50,262 nt of DNA from Acinetobacter brisouii CIP 110357 (GCF_000488275.1 NZ_KI530766.1:6248-56509); one strand, 5' to 3'; numbered from the stretch's first letter, positions 18,470 through 27,940 are shown. A program made the numbers and translations. The notes: generated from the sequence alone by a model not told the origin.

Positions 18470-19912
18470 ATGATTTTTAATCCATTGTACCCTTCTTTAA
18501 ATGCCAAGCTTTATCATCAGCAAGCCCCTAAACCATTGCAAGGCGCCCGTGCGGGACACTTCAATGCTGCCTTAGCCAATGAATTGCAATGGACTATAGA
18601 AGAACAGCAGGATTGGGTGGCCATTTGTAGTGGACAAAAAACCTTTGCTGAGTTTCCACCACTGGCGATGGTTTATGCGGGGCATCAGTTTGGTCAATGG
18701 GCAGGACAACTCGGTGATGGCCGTGGTTTGCTGATTGGACAAGTTCTAGATCAGCAAGGTAAAACCATTGACCTACACTTAAAAGGGGCTGGTAAAACGC
18801 CTTATTCACGTATGGGTGATGGTCGCGCAGTGTTACGTTCCGTGATTCGTGAATACTTGGCAGGACACGCACTGAATGCTTTAGGGATTGCGTCAAGCAA
18901 TGCGATTGGATTTACCACATCTCAACATGCCGTGCAGCGCGAACAACTTGAACAAGGCGCAATGCTCCTGCGTACAGCAGATTGTCATATTCGCTTTGGG
19001 CATTTTGAATGGATTAATCAGTACGCACCTGAACTGTTGAATGAATTCACTCAAAAAGCTATCGAATGGTATTTCCCTGAATGTCTGACTGCGGAACAGC
19101 CCATTCTTGCTTTTGTGGATCAGGTGATTGAGCGTACAGCTAAAATGATTGCGCAATGGCAACTGGTGGGTTTTGCTCATGGCGTGATGAATACCGATAA
19201 TTTAAACATTACAGGTTCAACGCTAGATTTTGGCCCTTACGGTTTTATGGAGCGCTTTCGCCCCAACTGGATCAATAACCATTCTGATCATCAGGGACGC
19301 TATAGTTATCAAAATCAGCCAAGCATTGGACACTGGAATTTATGGGTCTGGATCAATAATCTTGTGCCACTTGCCAAAGCTGAAGATCGTGAACAGTTTA
19401 AGCAGGACTTGGTCAAAGCCTTAGAACAGTTTGAACCGAAATTTCTGGCGTTTTATCAGCAAGGGTTGGCTGCAAAAATGGGACTGCCCGATTTTCATAA
19501 AGACAGCTTTGACTGCGGCATGGCATTTTTAAAAATCATGCAAAGCGAGCAACTGGATTACACGCAAAGCTTTTTGCTTTTACAAGACAAACAATATCGC
19601 GCGATTCAAGATGACTGCCTCAATACCCGTCAGGTCGAGAATTTCCTACAGCAGTATCATACAATTCGTGAAAACCAAGACACTCAACAGCTTGATGCAG
19701 CCATGCGTTTGGTCAACCCGCGTTATATTTTACGCAATCACATGGCACAGACAGCGATTGAAGCCGCACAGCGTGATGACTTTAGCGAAGTGGAGCGTTT
19801 ATTTGACTTATTGGCGCAGCCATTTACCCATCAGCCTGAACGTGAACGCCCTGCCGATCTTGCGCCACTGCCAAGTGATGTGCCTGATGTAATGGTGAGT
19901 TGCTCATCTTAA
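18470..19912 (+). CDS. selO: Protein adenylyltransferase SelO (pseudokinase, YdiU family)
   Basis: AMPylates Ser/Thr/Tyr residues of target proteins; in E. coli the family acts in redox homeostasis. 480 residues from the ATG at 18470 (E. coli SelO is about the same); a TTG six codons earlier is unlikely. Visible motifs are the inverted-nucleotide-binding GAGKTPYSRMGDGRAVLRS region, GVMNTDN in the active site, and the metal-binding DFGPYGF. The C-terminus ends VSCSS, so a cysteine stands where many eukaryotic SelO proteins have selenocysteine. It converges with baeR across a shared terminator. Confidence 0.96.
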   Translation: MIFNPLYPSLNAKLYHQQAPKPLQGARAGHFNAALANELQWTIEEQQDWVAICSGQKTFAEFPPLAMVYAGHQFGQWAGQLGDGRGLLIGQVLDQQGKTIDLHLKGAGKTPYSRMGDGRAVLRSVIREYLAGHALNALGIASSNAIGFTTSQHAVQREQLEQGAMLLRTADCHIRFGHFEWINQYAPELLNEFTQKAIEWYFPECLTAEQPILAFVDQVIERTAKMIAQWQLVGFAHGVMNTDNLNITGSTLDFGPYGFMERFRPNWINNHSDHQGRYSYQNQPSIGHWNLWVWINNLVPLAKAEDREQFKQDLVKALEQFEPKFLAFYQQGLAAKMGLPDFHKDSFDCGMAFLKIMQSEQLDYTQSFLLLQDKQYRAIQDDCLNTRQVENFLQQYHTIRENQDTQQLDAAMRLVNPRYILRNHMAQTAIEAAQRDDFSEVERLFDLLAQPFTHQPERERPADLAPLPSDVPDVMVSCSS

Positions 19913-19938
19913 AAAAAGGAGCGTTATCGCTCCTTTTT
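19913..19938. terminator. Bidirectional terminator between selO and baeR
   Basis: AAAAAGGAGCG-TTAT-CGCTCCTTTTT lies in the 33-bp gap between convergent genes and has A and T runs on both sides. Confidence 0.9.
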
Positions 19939-19945
19939 ATTTTAT

Positions 19946-20632
19946 TTACTCATTCGGATATTCAAAACGATACCCGACACCATACACGGCTTGTACCCAT
20001 TCATGGCGATTATCATCTTCAGCAACTTCAGAAATCTTACGGCGCAAGTTTTTAATATGGCTGTCAATCACACGGTCAGCTACATCAAAACTGTCAGGGT
20101 TAATATGATCAAGTAGCTGAATCCGCGAATAGACTTGTCCAACATGCTCTAAAAATAGTTCTAATAAGCGGAATTCGGTTGGGGTCAAATTCAAGGCTTT
20201 TTGTTTATACCAAATGCGTTGCTGAGACTTGTCGATACGAAACAGATCATTGTCCTCAGGCTCCGCTTTACGCTCCAAACGGCGCAGCACAGCTTGCACA
20301 CGTGCAACCAATTCTTTTGGGCTAAAAGGCTTACAGACATAATCATCTGCACCCATATTTAAGCCCAGTACCCGATCAATTTCTTCAGTACGCGCAGTCA
20401 CCATAATAATTGGCAAATCAGACTGTTCGCGGACTTTACGGCAGATGGTCAAGCCATCCATGCGTGGCACCATCAAATCCAAAATCATCAGACTCGGTTT
20501 ACGTTGTAAAAAACTGTTATAGGCTTCTTGCCCATCGTGAAACATACTGACTTCATAACCTGCTGCTTCCAAGTAGTCACGAACCAGCCCCGCTAATTCG
20601 ACCTCATCTTCAACCAAAATAATATGTTTCAT
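19946..20632 (-). CDS. baeR: Response regulator BaeR
   Basis: OmpR-family DNA-binding response regulator of 228 residues. The receiver domain (1-115) has the acidic pair at Glu8-Asp9, phospho-acceptor Asp52 (LDLMVP) and Lys101 (CKPF). The winged-helix domain (about 130-225) has the RVIDSHIKNLRRKI recognition region and the GVGYRFE C-terminus. In Acinetobacter, BaeSR is known to control envelope stress responses and efflux genes. It lies 4 bp downstream of baeS in one unit. Confidence 0.9.
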   Translation of the reverse strand: MKHIILVEDEVELAGLVRDYLEAAGYEVSMFHDGQEAYNSFLQRKPSLMILDLMVPRMDGLTICRKVREQSDLPIIMVTARTEEIDRVLGLNMGADDYVCKPFSPKELVARVQAVLRRLERKAEPEDNDLFRIDKSQQRIWYKQKALNLTPTEFRLLELFLEHVGQVYSRIQLLDHINPDSFDVADRVIDSHIKNLRRKISEVAEDDNRHEWVQAVYGVGYRFEYPNE

Positions 20633-20636
20633 AAAC

Positions 20637-22394
20637 TTATGTCCTAGAAATTTTTGGGAAAGTTAACTGGCAACGCAAACCACCCAAAGGTGAGTGATCA
20701 AAACTGAGCTTGCCCCCTAAAGCTGTCGCAATCTTGACTGAGAGTGCCAAACCTAAACCTGTGCCGCCCGTACTACGGGTACGCGAATCATCAACACGAT
20801 AAAAGCGCTCGCCCAAACGCTGCAACTGTTCATCGCTTAAACCTAATGGGCTATCATCGATAAATAATGTCCATGTCTGCTCATTTTGTGCGCTATGAAT
20901 GTGAATCGTGCCGCCTTGTTCAGTATAACGAATGCTATTGCCGAGCAAATTCACCACAATCTGTTTAAAGCGATCAACATCTAAAGACAATAGCGCACCC
21001 GTACCATCCACTTCGACTTGTAATTGAGCCTGTTCAAATTTAGGAGTGAAATTAATCACCTCTTGCACCACGACCTGCCACGGATCAACCTCAGCAAAAT
21101 AACAGGTCAGCTGTTGTGCTTCAACCTGTGCCAAGTCTGCCAGATCTTGAGTCAGTTTTTTGAGGCTACTCACCTGACTCATCATTGAAGCAAAATGTTC
21201 AGGGGTAGGTTTACGGATACCATCTTGCATGGCTTCAATCTGTGCCTGCAACACCGCAAGCGGGGTTTTGAGTTCATGCGAGGTATCGGCAACCCACTGA
21301 CGGCGGGATAATTCATGTTGATGCAAAATCTCGGCAAGCTGATTCATTTGATTGGACAAATCACCCAGTTCATCGTTACGTTTGACCTGCATTTTGGATT
21401 CATAGTGCCCTTTTGTTAACTCACGGGCAACACGCAACAGTTGGTGAATCGGTTTCTTAAAATAAGTCGCCAGTAACAGGGCAAGGAGCAAACTGGCAAA
21501 TACCGTGACGGCATAAATCAGCAGTAAAACCTGCTTTTGAGTACTAAAGAAATTGAGGCTGAGTGCATCTTCCTGATCAAGAACAGGTTTTAAGCCCAAA
21601 TACCCAACAACCTGATTATTGACAGTAATCGGGCGAAATGAAACTGCACCTGTATTTTGCTCACCGACGATAAAATGCTTTTTCGCATCATACAAAGATA
21701 AACGCGAACTTAACCCCAATTTATCAGGCATCGGAATAAAGCGTTTTTTGCCTTCAGGTGGCGCATTAGCGAGCAAAGATTCGCCCCCTTTAGGCTTAGA
21801 GTCGTCCTGTGGCGGCTTACGATTCCAGAGCGCACCATTCTTTAGGGGAAAGCTCAGACCTTCAAAAGGTTGATATTCAGAGGGCAGGTTTTCTTGTAAT
21901 AATCGGATTTCGCTTACAGACAACCCTTCTTTTTTGACGGCTGTTTGCTGCTCAACGCCAGTCGGAACATTTAAAATGGTATTTTCTTTAAAATAGCGCT
22001 GCTGAAAAGCAATATCATATTGACGGCGCAACCAAACTCGTGAAAGATGATCATAATCATCAGGGTTAGGCTTGCCTTCTATCTGTAAGATTTGCGCCTG
22101 AATGGCATTGCCCCAATCATGATAAATACTGTATACCCCAGCCAGATTTTCAATGAGATGATCCAGTTTTTGCATTTCAACATCAGCAACATACTTGGTG
22201 AAATTTTCCTTCATGGTCCATTGAAACACACCCAAACTCACCGTCGTAATAATAACGGTGGTCAACAACACAGTTAAGAATAAGCGTAAGGCAATAGGAA
22301 CACGCAGGTTTTTCAAAAATTCAACTCTATCAATAGCCTGATTTTTTCCATTGTAACTAACATGTGGATAAAAAACTCTCCATTGTTCCTTCAT
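20637..22394 (-). CDS. baeS: Sensor histidine kinase BaeS
   Basis: Inner-membrane sensor of 585 residues from the ATG at 22394. Two membrane segments (about 36-57 and 288-310) flank a large periplasmic sensor region of about 230 residues. HAMP (about 310-362), HisKA with His373 in TSHELKTPLA, and HATPase with VVNLLGNSIRYT and GTGLGLALSV complete the kinase. The first 22-26 residues are not needed by the family and no good ribosome binding site precedes the first ATG, so a later start (a TTG near residue 27) is possible. The periplasmic loop contains a Pro/Lys/Gly-rich stretch around 188-220. The divergent His-rich lipoprotein gene starts 65 bp away. Confidence 0.9.
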   Translation of the reverse strand: MKEQWRVFYPHVSYNGKNQAIDRVEFLKNLRVPIALRLFLTVLLTTVIITTVSLGVFQWTMKENFTKYVADVEMQKLDHLIENLAGVYSIYHDWGNAIQAQILQIEGKPNPDDYDHLSRVWLRRQYDIAFQQRYFKENTILNVPTGVEQQTAVKKEGLSVSEIRLLQENLPSEYQPFEGLSFPLKNGALWNRKPPQDDSKPKGGESLLANAPPEGKKRFIPMPDKLGLSSRLSLYDAKKHFIVGEQNTGAVSFRPITVNNQVVGYLGLKPVLDQEDALSLNFFSTQKQVLLLIYAVTVFASLLLALLLATYFKKPIHQLLRVARELTKGHYESKMQVKRNDELGDLSNQMNQLAEILHQHELSRRQWVADTSHELKTPLAVLQAQIEAMQDGIRKPTPEHFASMMSQVSSLKKLTQDLADLAQVEAQQLTCYFAEVDPWQVVVQEVINFTPKFEQAQLQVEVDGTGALLSLDVDRFKQIVVNLLGNSIRYTEQGGTIHIHSAQNEQTWTLFIDDSPLGLSDEQLQRLGERFYRVDDSRTRSTGGTGLGLALSVKIATALGGKLSFDHSPLGGLRCQLTFPKISRT

Positions 22395-22459
22395 GTTGGT
22401 TGGTTAAAGTTAACACAGTAAAGTTTTTTAACTCTCGTATACAAAAAAAGGACAATAAA

Positions 22460-22855
22460 ATGAAACGATTCGCCAAAGTTGCTTTAGTAAGTGTTACGTT
22501 GCTCAGTATGGGAACGTTAACCGCTTGTCAATCCATGATGCAACACCATGATCCTGCTGGTATGCAAGCAGGCTCGGAAGAACCACACCATCACCATCAC
22601 TGGCAACATCATATGTCAGAACAGGAAATGGCAAAACATCAAGCGGCACTTGAACAATTTAAACAAGCATGTAACAACCAAACTGTTGGTGCTAAAGTTC
22701 AGGTCAAACTTGAAGATAAAACCATTACAGGTACATGCGAACTACGCTTTAAACCCGATATGAATAAAGACCATCCAATGTATCCGGCAAATATGAATAA
22801 AGATCATTCAATGTATCCGGCAAATATGCCCATGTCTGCACCTGCGACAAAATAA
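22460..22855 (+). CDS. Small His/Met-rich lipoprotein
   Basis: 131 residues from the ATG at 22460, with AAAGGA upstream; the frame is open 32 codons further but lacks a start site. A signal peptide with lipobox LTAC gives lipidated Cys23. The mature protein has a histidine cluster (five His at 43-47, then His50-51), a helical middle with two further cysteines (71 and 93), and two tandem 11-residue repeats at 101-111 and 112-122 with the pattern MNKDHxMYPAN. His and MxxxHxM patterns suggest binding of a transition metal such as copper, which is an inference. Its position divergent from baeS makes it a candidate BaeR target. I recognise no named family. Confidence 0.85.
   Translation: MKRFAKVALVSVTLLSMGTLTACQSMMQHHDPAGMQAGSEEPHHHHHWQHHMSEQEMAKHQAALEQFKQACNNQTVGAKVQVKLEDKTITGTCELRFKPDMNKDHPMYPANMNKDHSMYPANMPMSAPATK
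22760..22825 (+). repeat. Two 33-bp in-frame direct repeats in the lipoprotein gene
   Basis: Bases 22760-22792 and 22793-22825 differ at only two positions and encode the 11-residue repeats at the lipoprotein C-terminus. The near-identity suggests a recent duplication. Confidence 0.9.
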
Positions 22856-22861
22856 ATCACC

Positions 22862-22906
22862 ACAAACAAAAACGGCAGATCATATTGGTCTGCCGTTTTT
22901 GTTTGT
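22862..22906 (+). terminator. Intrinsic terminator of the lipoprotein gene
   Basis: An 18-bp perfect stem (22862-22879 / 22889-22906) containing ACGGCAGA, with a T5 run inside its 3' arm, a few bases after the stop. Confidence 0.88.
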
Positions 22907-23136
22907 CACTCAGCCGATTGGCTAAACGCACATTAAATTATTATATAAAATCAATATTATTCAATATTTTATTATAGTAAATTCAATTTAATTTGACTTT
23001 ATAGTCACATAGATTCCACGATTCCACTCTTGTCGAACACTGCAACTTGTTGCACGATGTAATCCATACAAAGTGCTGGGAAAGGCACATTTTAAAGACA
23101 TAAAACTGGGGTTTGCCAGTACAAGAGGATATGATC

Positions 23137-24939
23137 ATGCCACAATACAAAGCACCTTTACGTGATATGCAATTTGTCTTGCATGAGTTGCTACATGCCG
23201 AGCAGCACTATGCCAAATTGCCTGCATTTCAAGATACGGTGAGCCGTGAATTGATTGATCAATATTTAGAGGCTGCCGCAGATTTTTGTGAAAATGAACT
23301 GTCTCCACTCAACCAAATTGGTGATCGTGAAGGCTGTACATGGCATGATGGTGTTGTGACAACCCCAACAGGATTTAAAGAAGCCTATCAAAAATATATT
23401 GAACTGGGCTTTCCTTCCCTTTCAGCAGAAGAACAATACGGCGGTCAGGGTTTGCCAAACTCGCTAGCCACTGTCATTTCAGAAATGGTCGGCAGCTCCA
23501 ACTGGGCATGGGGCATGTACCCTGGCCTGTCACATGGTGCTGTACGTACCATTGAAGACCACGGTTCAGACGAACAAAAAAATACCTATTTACCAAAACT
23601 GGTTTCAGGTGAATGGACAGGTACCATGTGCCTGACCGAATCACATGCAGGTTCAGACCTCGGGATTATTCGCAGTAAAGCCGAACCAAATACCGATGGC
23701 AGCTATGCCATTTCAGGAGAGAAAATCTTTATCTCCGCGGGTGAACACGATATGGCTGAAAATATCGTGCATATCGTACTAGCACGCTTACCCAATGCAC
23801 CGAAAGGCACCAAAGGGATTTCACTGTTTATTGTGCCAAAATTCCATGTCAACGCTGATGGGTCTTTAGGTCAACGCAACAATGTCCGTTGCGGCTCAAT
23901 CGAACATAAAATGGGTATCCATGGCAATGCCACCTGTGTCTTGAATTTTGACAAAGCTACAGGCTACCTGATTGGCCCTGAAAACCGCGGTCTGAACTGT
24001 ATGTTCACTTTTATGAACACGGCACGTATTGGTACAGCGGTACAAGGGTTAGCTGCTTCTGAGTCATCCTTCCAAGGGGCACTGGTGTATGCCAAAGAGC
24101 GCCTAGCAATGCGCGCGCTTTCTGGGGCAAAACAACCTGAAAAAGAAGCCGACCCGATTATTGTACATCCTGCGGTACGCAACATGCTCTTGACCCAAAA
24201 AGCTTTTGCTGAAGGTGGTCGTGCCCTTGTTTATTTACTGTCTCAATATGCCGATTTGGTAGAACGTGCTGCAACGAGCGAAGAACGTGAATTTGCCGAC
24301 AATATCTTGTCTTTGCTCACACCAATTGCCAAAGCTTTCTTGACCGAAACAGGCTATGAAGCGGCCAACAAAGGCGTTCAGGTATTTGGTGGGCATGGTT
24401 TTATTGCCGAACATGGCATGGAACAAATCGTACGTGATACCCGTATTGCCTGTTTGTATGAAGGTACAACCGAAATTCAGGCACTGGATTTGCTTGGTCG
24501 TAAAGTGCTACAAACCAAAGGTGCATTGCTACGCGATTTCACCAAAATCATTTATGACTTTACTCAAGAGCAAGCAAACAACACTGAATTGCAAGAGCTG
24601 ATTGGTACGCTTGCAAGCCTGAATAAAGAATGGGGACAACTCACCAACCGTATTGGTGAACGTGCCAGCCAAAACCCTGAAGAAGTCGGTGCGGCGGCTG
24701 TTGACTATCTGTTCTTTGCAGGCTATGTGACCTTGGCTTACTTATGGGCACGCATGGCGGTGGTTGCTCAGCAACAACTGGCTCAAGGCGCAAGCGAAGT
24801 TGAATTTTACAAAGCCAAAATCACCACCGCGCAATTCTACTTCAAGAAAGTCTTACCACGCGTACATGGACATATTGCCGTGATTGCAGGCGGCTTAGAA
24901 CCTCTCATGAGTCTGGATGCCGAACACTTTGCATTCTAA
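23137..24939 (+). CDS. Acyl-CoA dehydrogenase, long DmdC/FadE-like type (paralogue 1)
   Basis: FAD-dependent alpha-beta dehydrogenase of acyl-CoA. 600 residues from the ATG at 23137, chosen because AGAGGAT lies 7 bp upstream (an ATG two codons earlier is too close). The order is a family-specific N-terminal helix (1-40), acyl-CoA dehydrogenase N, middle (TMCLTESHAGSDLG flavin/substrate segment) and C domains, with the catalytic-Glu region YEGTTEIQ near 452-459. An extra C-terminal domain of about 120 residues (475-600) is typical of the DmdC-like family. The true substrate, fatty acyl-CoA or methylthiopropanoyl-CoA-like, cannot be read from sequence. A close paralogue follows. Confidence 0.92.
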   Translation: MPQYKAPLRDMQFVLHELLHAEQHYAKLPAFQDTVSRELIDQYLEAAADFCENELSPLNQIGDREGCTWHDGVVTTPTGFKEAYQKYIELGFPSLSAEEQYGGQGLPNSLATVISEMVGSSNWAWGMYPGLSHGAVRTIEDHGSDEQKNTYLPKLVSGEWTGTMCLTESHAGSDLGIIRSKAEPNTDGSYAISGEKIFISAGEHDMAENIVHIVLARLPNAPKGTKGISLFIVPKFHVNADGSLGQRNNVRCGSIEHKMGIHGNATCVLNFDKATGYLIGPENRGLNCMFTFMNTARIGTAVQGLAASESSFQGALVYAKERLAMRALSGAKQPEKEADPIIVHPAVRNMLLTQKAFAEGGRALVYLLSQYADLVERAATSEEREFADNILSLLTPIAKAFLTETGYEAANKGVQVFGGHGFIAEHGMEQIVRDTRIACLYEGTTEIQALDLLGRKVLQTKGALLRDFTKIIYDFTQEQANNTELQELIGTLASLNKEWGQLTNRIGERASQNPEEVGAAAVDYLFFAGYVTLAYLWARMAVVAQQQLAQGASEVEFYKAKITTAQFYFKKVLPRVHGHIAVIAGGLEPLMSLDAEHFAF

Positions 24940-24946
24940 TGCACAG

Positions 24947-24976
24947 AAAAAAGGCTGCCACTGTGCAGCCTTTTTT
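24947..24976 (+). terminator. Intrinsic terminator between the acyl-CoA dehydrogenases
   Basis: AAAAAAGGCTGC / GCAGCCTTTTTT perfect 12-bp stem with a 6-base loop. The paralogues are therefore separate units. Confidence 0.88.
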
Positions 24977-25073
24977 ATGAAATGTCTTGCAACGATATTC
25001 TGGTGGCGATACACAATCCATCACTATAAAAATTGCTAGAGTTAAAACAAACACAAAAAACAGGTGAACAACA

Positions 25074-26852
25074 ATGCCAATCTATAATGCCCCACTTGCC
25101 GATATGCGGTTTATTTTAAATGAGGTCTTTGACGCAGAACAGTTTTGGCAAAGCAATGAAAAGCTGGCACATTTAGATGCTGCAACTGCCGAGGCAATTT
25201 TAGAAGAAATGGCGAAATTTGCCAAAAATATCACCCTGCCACTCAACCGTAGCGGTGATGAACAAGGCGCTCGCTATGCCGATGGCAAAGTGTCTACGCC
25301 AGAAGGTTTTCAAGCCGCATTTCAACAATATGCCGAAGGTGGCTGGATTGGTTTAAGTGCCGATGAAGAATGGGGCGGTCAAAGCATGCCAAAAATGCTG
25401 ACTGTACTTTCAGATGAAATGATTTTTGCCACCAACCCTGCCTTTATGCTGTATCCACTACTCTCTGTAGGTGCAGGTATGGCGCTCAGCAGCTATGGCT
25501 CACAACAGCAAAAAGAAACCTATTTGCCAAAAATCTATTCGGGTGAATGGTCAGGCACCATGTGCTTAACCGAACCACATGCTGGCACGGATTTGGGGAT
25601 CATTAAAACCAAAGCTGAACCTAATGCTGATGGTAGTTACAACATCACGGGTACCAAGATTTTCATTACCGGTGGCGACCACGACCTCACGAAAAACATC
25701 ATTCACCTTGTTTTGGCCAAAACCCCAAATGCACCTGCGGGTTCACGCGGGATTTCACTGTTTATTGTGCCGAAATATCTGGTCAATCAAGATGGATATT
25801 TGGGCGAGCGTAATCATGTTGCGCCAGGTTCCATCGAACATAAAATGGGCATTAAAGCGTCAGCCACCTGTGTCATGAACTTCGATGCTGCCAAAGGCTT
25901 TTTGGTCGGCAAAGAAAATGAAGGTTTGGCTGCAATGTTCGTGATGATGAACTATGAGCGTTTGTCGATGGGGATTCAGGGTTTAGGTGCTTCCGAGTTT
26001 GCCTACCAAAATGCCGCGCAATACGCCACAGACCGACTACAAGGTCGCAGTGACACAGGCATTAAAAATCCCGACAAACCTGCAGACAGTATTTTGGTAC
26101 ATGGTGATGTACGCCGCATGTTACTCAATGCCCGTGCCAACAACGAAGCCTCACGTGCCTTTGCGGTCTATGTGGGACAACAGCTCGACATTACCAAGTT
26201 TTCAACCGATGCCGAAGCTGTCCGCAAAGCCAATAACCGTGTTGCCCTGCTCACCCCAATTGCCAAAGCGTATTTAACCGATACTGCCTTTAATGCCGTA
26301 CTCGATGCCCAAATGTGTTTTGGTGGACATGGTTATATCGCTGAATGGGGCATGGAACAATGTGTGCGTGATCTGCGGATTGCCCAGATTTATGAGGGAA
26401 CCAATGGTATTCAGTCCCAAGATTTAATCGGTCGTAAGGTCATTAAAAACAACGGCGAATTCTTATATGAATATATTGAAGAAATCCGTAATTTTGTACA
26501 TGACCTCGATATCGAGCTTAATTTTATAAAAGACTTTACACTCGATGCATGTCTTGAAGTTGAAGCCATCACCCAACGCGTAATTGAACAAGCCCAAGAA
26601 GACCCAGACTTTGCCAGTGCCGTTGCGGTTGATTATTTGCATGTAGTCGGTCTACTCAGCTTTGCCTATATGTTTGCCAAAATTGCGGATGTGGCACAGC
26701 AAAAACAAGGCGAGTTTTATGCCAACAAACTGCGTCTTGCCCAGTATTATATTGACAAAGTTTTACCTGAACTCAACAGCCGTTTTGCCAAAATCAATGC
26801 GGGTTCAAGCGTGATGATGCAATTTGAGCCTGTATACTTCACGCAACAATAA
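25074..26852 (+). CDS. Acyl-CoA dehydrogenase, long DmdC/FadE-like type (paralogue 2)
   Basis: 592 residues with the same architecture as the preceding gene and extensive identity, for example TMCLTEPHAGTDLG and YEGTNGIQ with the catalytic Glu. The N-termini also align (MPQYKAPLRDMQF against MPIYNAPLADMRF). A ribosome binding site AACAGG precedes the ATG. The pair arose by tandem duplication, and enough divergence has built up to suggest different chain-length or substrate preference. It has its own terminator on each side. Confidence 0.92.
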   Translation: MPIYNAPLADMRFILNEVFDAEQFWQSNEKLAHLDAATAEAILEEMAKFAKNITLPLNRSGDEQGARYADGKVSTPEGFQAAFQQYAEGGWIGLSADEEWGGQSMPKMLTVLSDEMIFATNPAFMLYPLLSVGAGMALSSYGSQQQKETYLPKIYSGEWSGTMCLTEPHAGTDLGIIKTKAEPNADGSYNITGTKIFITGGDHDLTKNIIHLVLAKTPNAPAGSRGISLFIVPKYLVNQDGYLGERNHVAPGSIEHKMGIKASATCVMNFDAAKGFLVGKENEGLAAMFVMMNYERLSMGIQGLGASEFAYQNAAQYATDRLQGRSDTGIKNPDKPADSILVHGDVRRMLLNARANNEASRAFAVYVGQQLDITKFSTDAEAVRKANNRVALLTPIAKAYLTDTAFNAVLDAQMCFGGHGYIAEWGMEQCVRDLRIAQIYEGTNGIQSQDLIGRKVIKNNGEFLYEYIEEIRNFVHDLDIELNFIKDFTLDACLEVEAITQRVIEQAQEDPDFASAVAVDYLHVVGLLSFAYMFAKIADVAQQKQGEFYANKLRLAQYYIDKVLPELNSRFAKINAGSSVMMQFEPVYFTQQ

Positions 26853-26866
26853 TCTGCTGCAGATTT

Positions 26867-26896
26867 AAAAAATGCCTGTTTATCAGGCATTTTTTT
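26867..26896 (+). terminator. Intrinsic terminator of paralogue 2
   Basis: AAAAAATGCCTG / CAGGCATTTTTT stem with a short loop and continued T run, 15 bp after the stop. Confidence 0.88.
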
Positions 26897-26960
26897 ATTT
26901 TGTTATAGTTTTTGCATGATACTCTCGTAATCTAAATATAGATCGCAATGGTGTCATCTC

Positions 26961-27446
26961 ATGCCCACCCCAAAAAATAAGACCGATCAAGTTCAACCAT
27001 TCCTAGATCGTATTGGTCATCTAGCGGTTGAGAGTTTTCATTATCTGGCCTTGTTTATTATTGGCTGTATGATTGCATGGTCAGCAGTGCATACCACTAT
27101 TGGTATTTTTACTGAAAAAAACTACGCCAGTATTGATGATATTTTACTGTTATTTATCTATTTGGAACTTGGAGCAATGGTCGGAATTTATTTTAAAACC
27201 AACCATATGCCTGTGCGTTTCCTGATTTATGTTGCGATTACTGCCCTAACCCGCCTGCTGATTTCCGTGATTCAGCACGACCATAAAGCATCGATGGATT
27301 TACTGATTGTGACAGGTTCGATTTTGATTCTGGCAGTGGCGGTTTTTATTGTGCGTTATGCTTCCTGGCATTATCCATCAGCAATTAAAGAAAAAAATGA
27401 AACTGTCAGTAAAAAACTACAGCCTCAGGATGATGAACTGGCATAA
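26961..27446 (+). CDS. PsiE-family inner-membrane protein
   Basis: 161 residues with four hydrophobic segments (about 28-50, 62-80, 90-107 and 115-133) and a charged C-terminal tail. The overall pattern, including GAMVGIYFKTNHMPVRFLIYVAITALTRL, matches the phosphate-starvation-inducible PsiE family. The biochemical role is unknown even in E. coli. No Pho box was recognised upstream. Confidence 0.85.
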   Translation: MPTPKNKTDQVQPFLDRIGHLAVESFHYLALFIIGCMIAWSAVHTTIGIFTEKNYASIDDILLLFIYLELGAMVGIYFKTNHMPVRFLIYVAITALTRLLISVIQHDHKASMDLLIVTGSILILAVAVFIVRYASWHYPSAIKEKNETVSKKLQPQDDELA

Positions 27447-27493
27447 TAATTGTCAGATATATTGATCGAATGAAATAAAGAGAGCTGAGGAAA

Positions 27494-27940
27494 GTGTCTA
27501 ATTTAAATTTTGAACGTCTAGAGCAATTTTTTGCCAAAGTTCCAAGTGTGCAAACCAGCCGTATTGTGGGGCATGGTGATGATGGACAACATGCGTGGTG
27601 GTTTAAGTTTTTTATTGATGTTGAGCATCCTTTAGCTTGGCAAACCGTACAGGAACTTGGACATGTTTTGAATTACTTGTCCACCAATGAGCGTTTGCCA
27701 ACCCAGTTTCTTCCTGTATCTCCACCACCGTATATGAATGGTGAAGCCAAAGACTTTCTGGCATGGGTGATTCAGTGCAACCATCCCGAGTTTTCACCTG
27801 ACGTGGTTTGTGACTGGCTTGAGGCACGCTTACCCAACCCTGTTGATGATGAAAGTCAGTGGAAAATCAAAACGGATTTAAGCGAAATCGAATCACTGGA
27901 TGACAAAGCACTTGACCAACTCATTCCACCTCAAAGCTAA
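27494..27940 (+). CDS. Conserved hypothetical protein, cytoplasmic
   Basis: 148 residues starting at a GTG with GAGG just upstream. It has no signal peptide and no membrane segment; it is acidic and rich in Trp (HAWWFKFFIDVEHPLAW). The C-terminus (SLDDKALDQLIPPQS) looks helical. I do not recognise a domain. It is 47 bp after psiE on the same strand, and a hairpin with a T run about 100 bp past its end may terminate the pair. Coding is supported by the long clean frame and composition. Confidence 0.75.
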   Translation: MSNLNFERLEQFFAKVPSVQTSRIVGHGDDGQHAWWFKFFIDVEHPLAWQTVQELGHVLNYLSTNERLPTQFLPVSPPPYMNGEAKDFLAWVIQCNHPEFSPDVVCDWLEARLPNPVDDESQWKIKTDLSEIESLDDKALDQLIPPQS

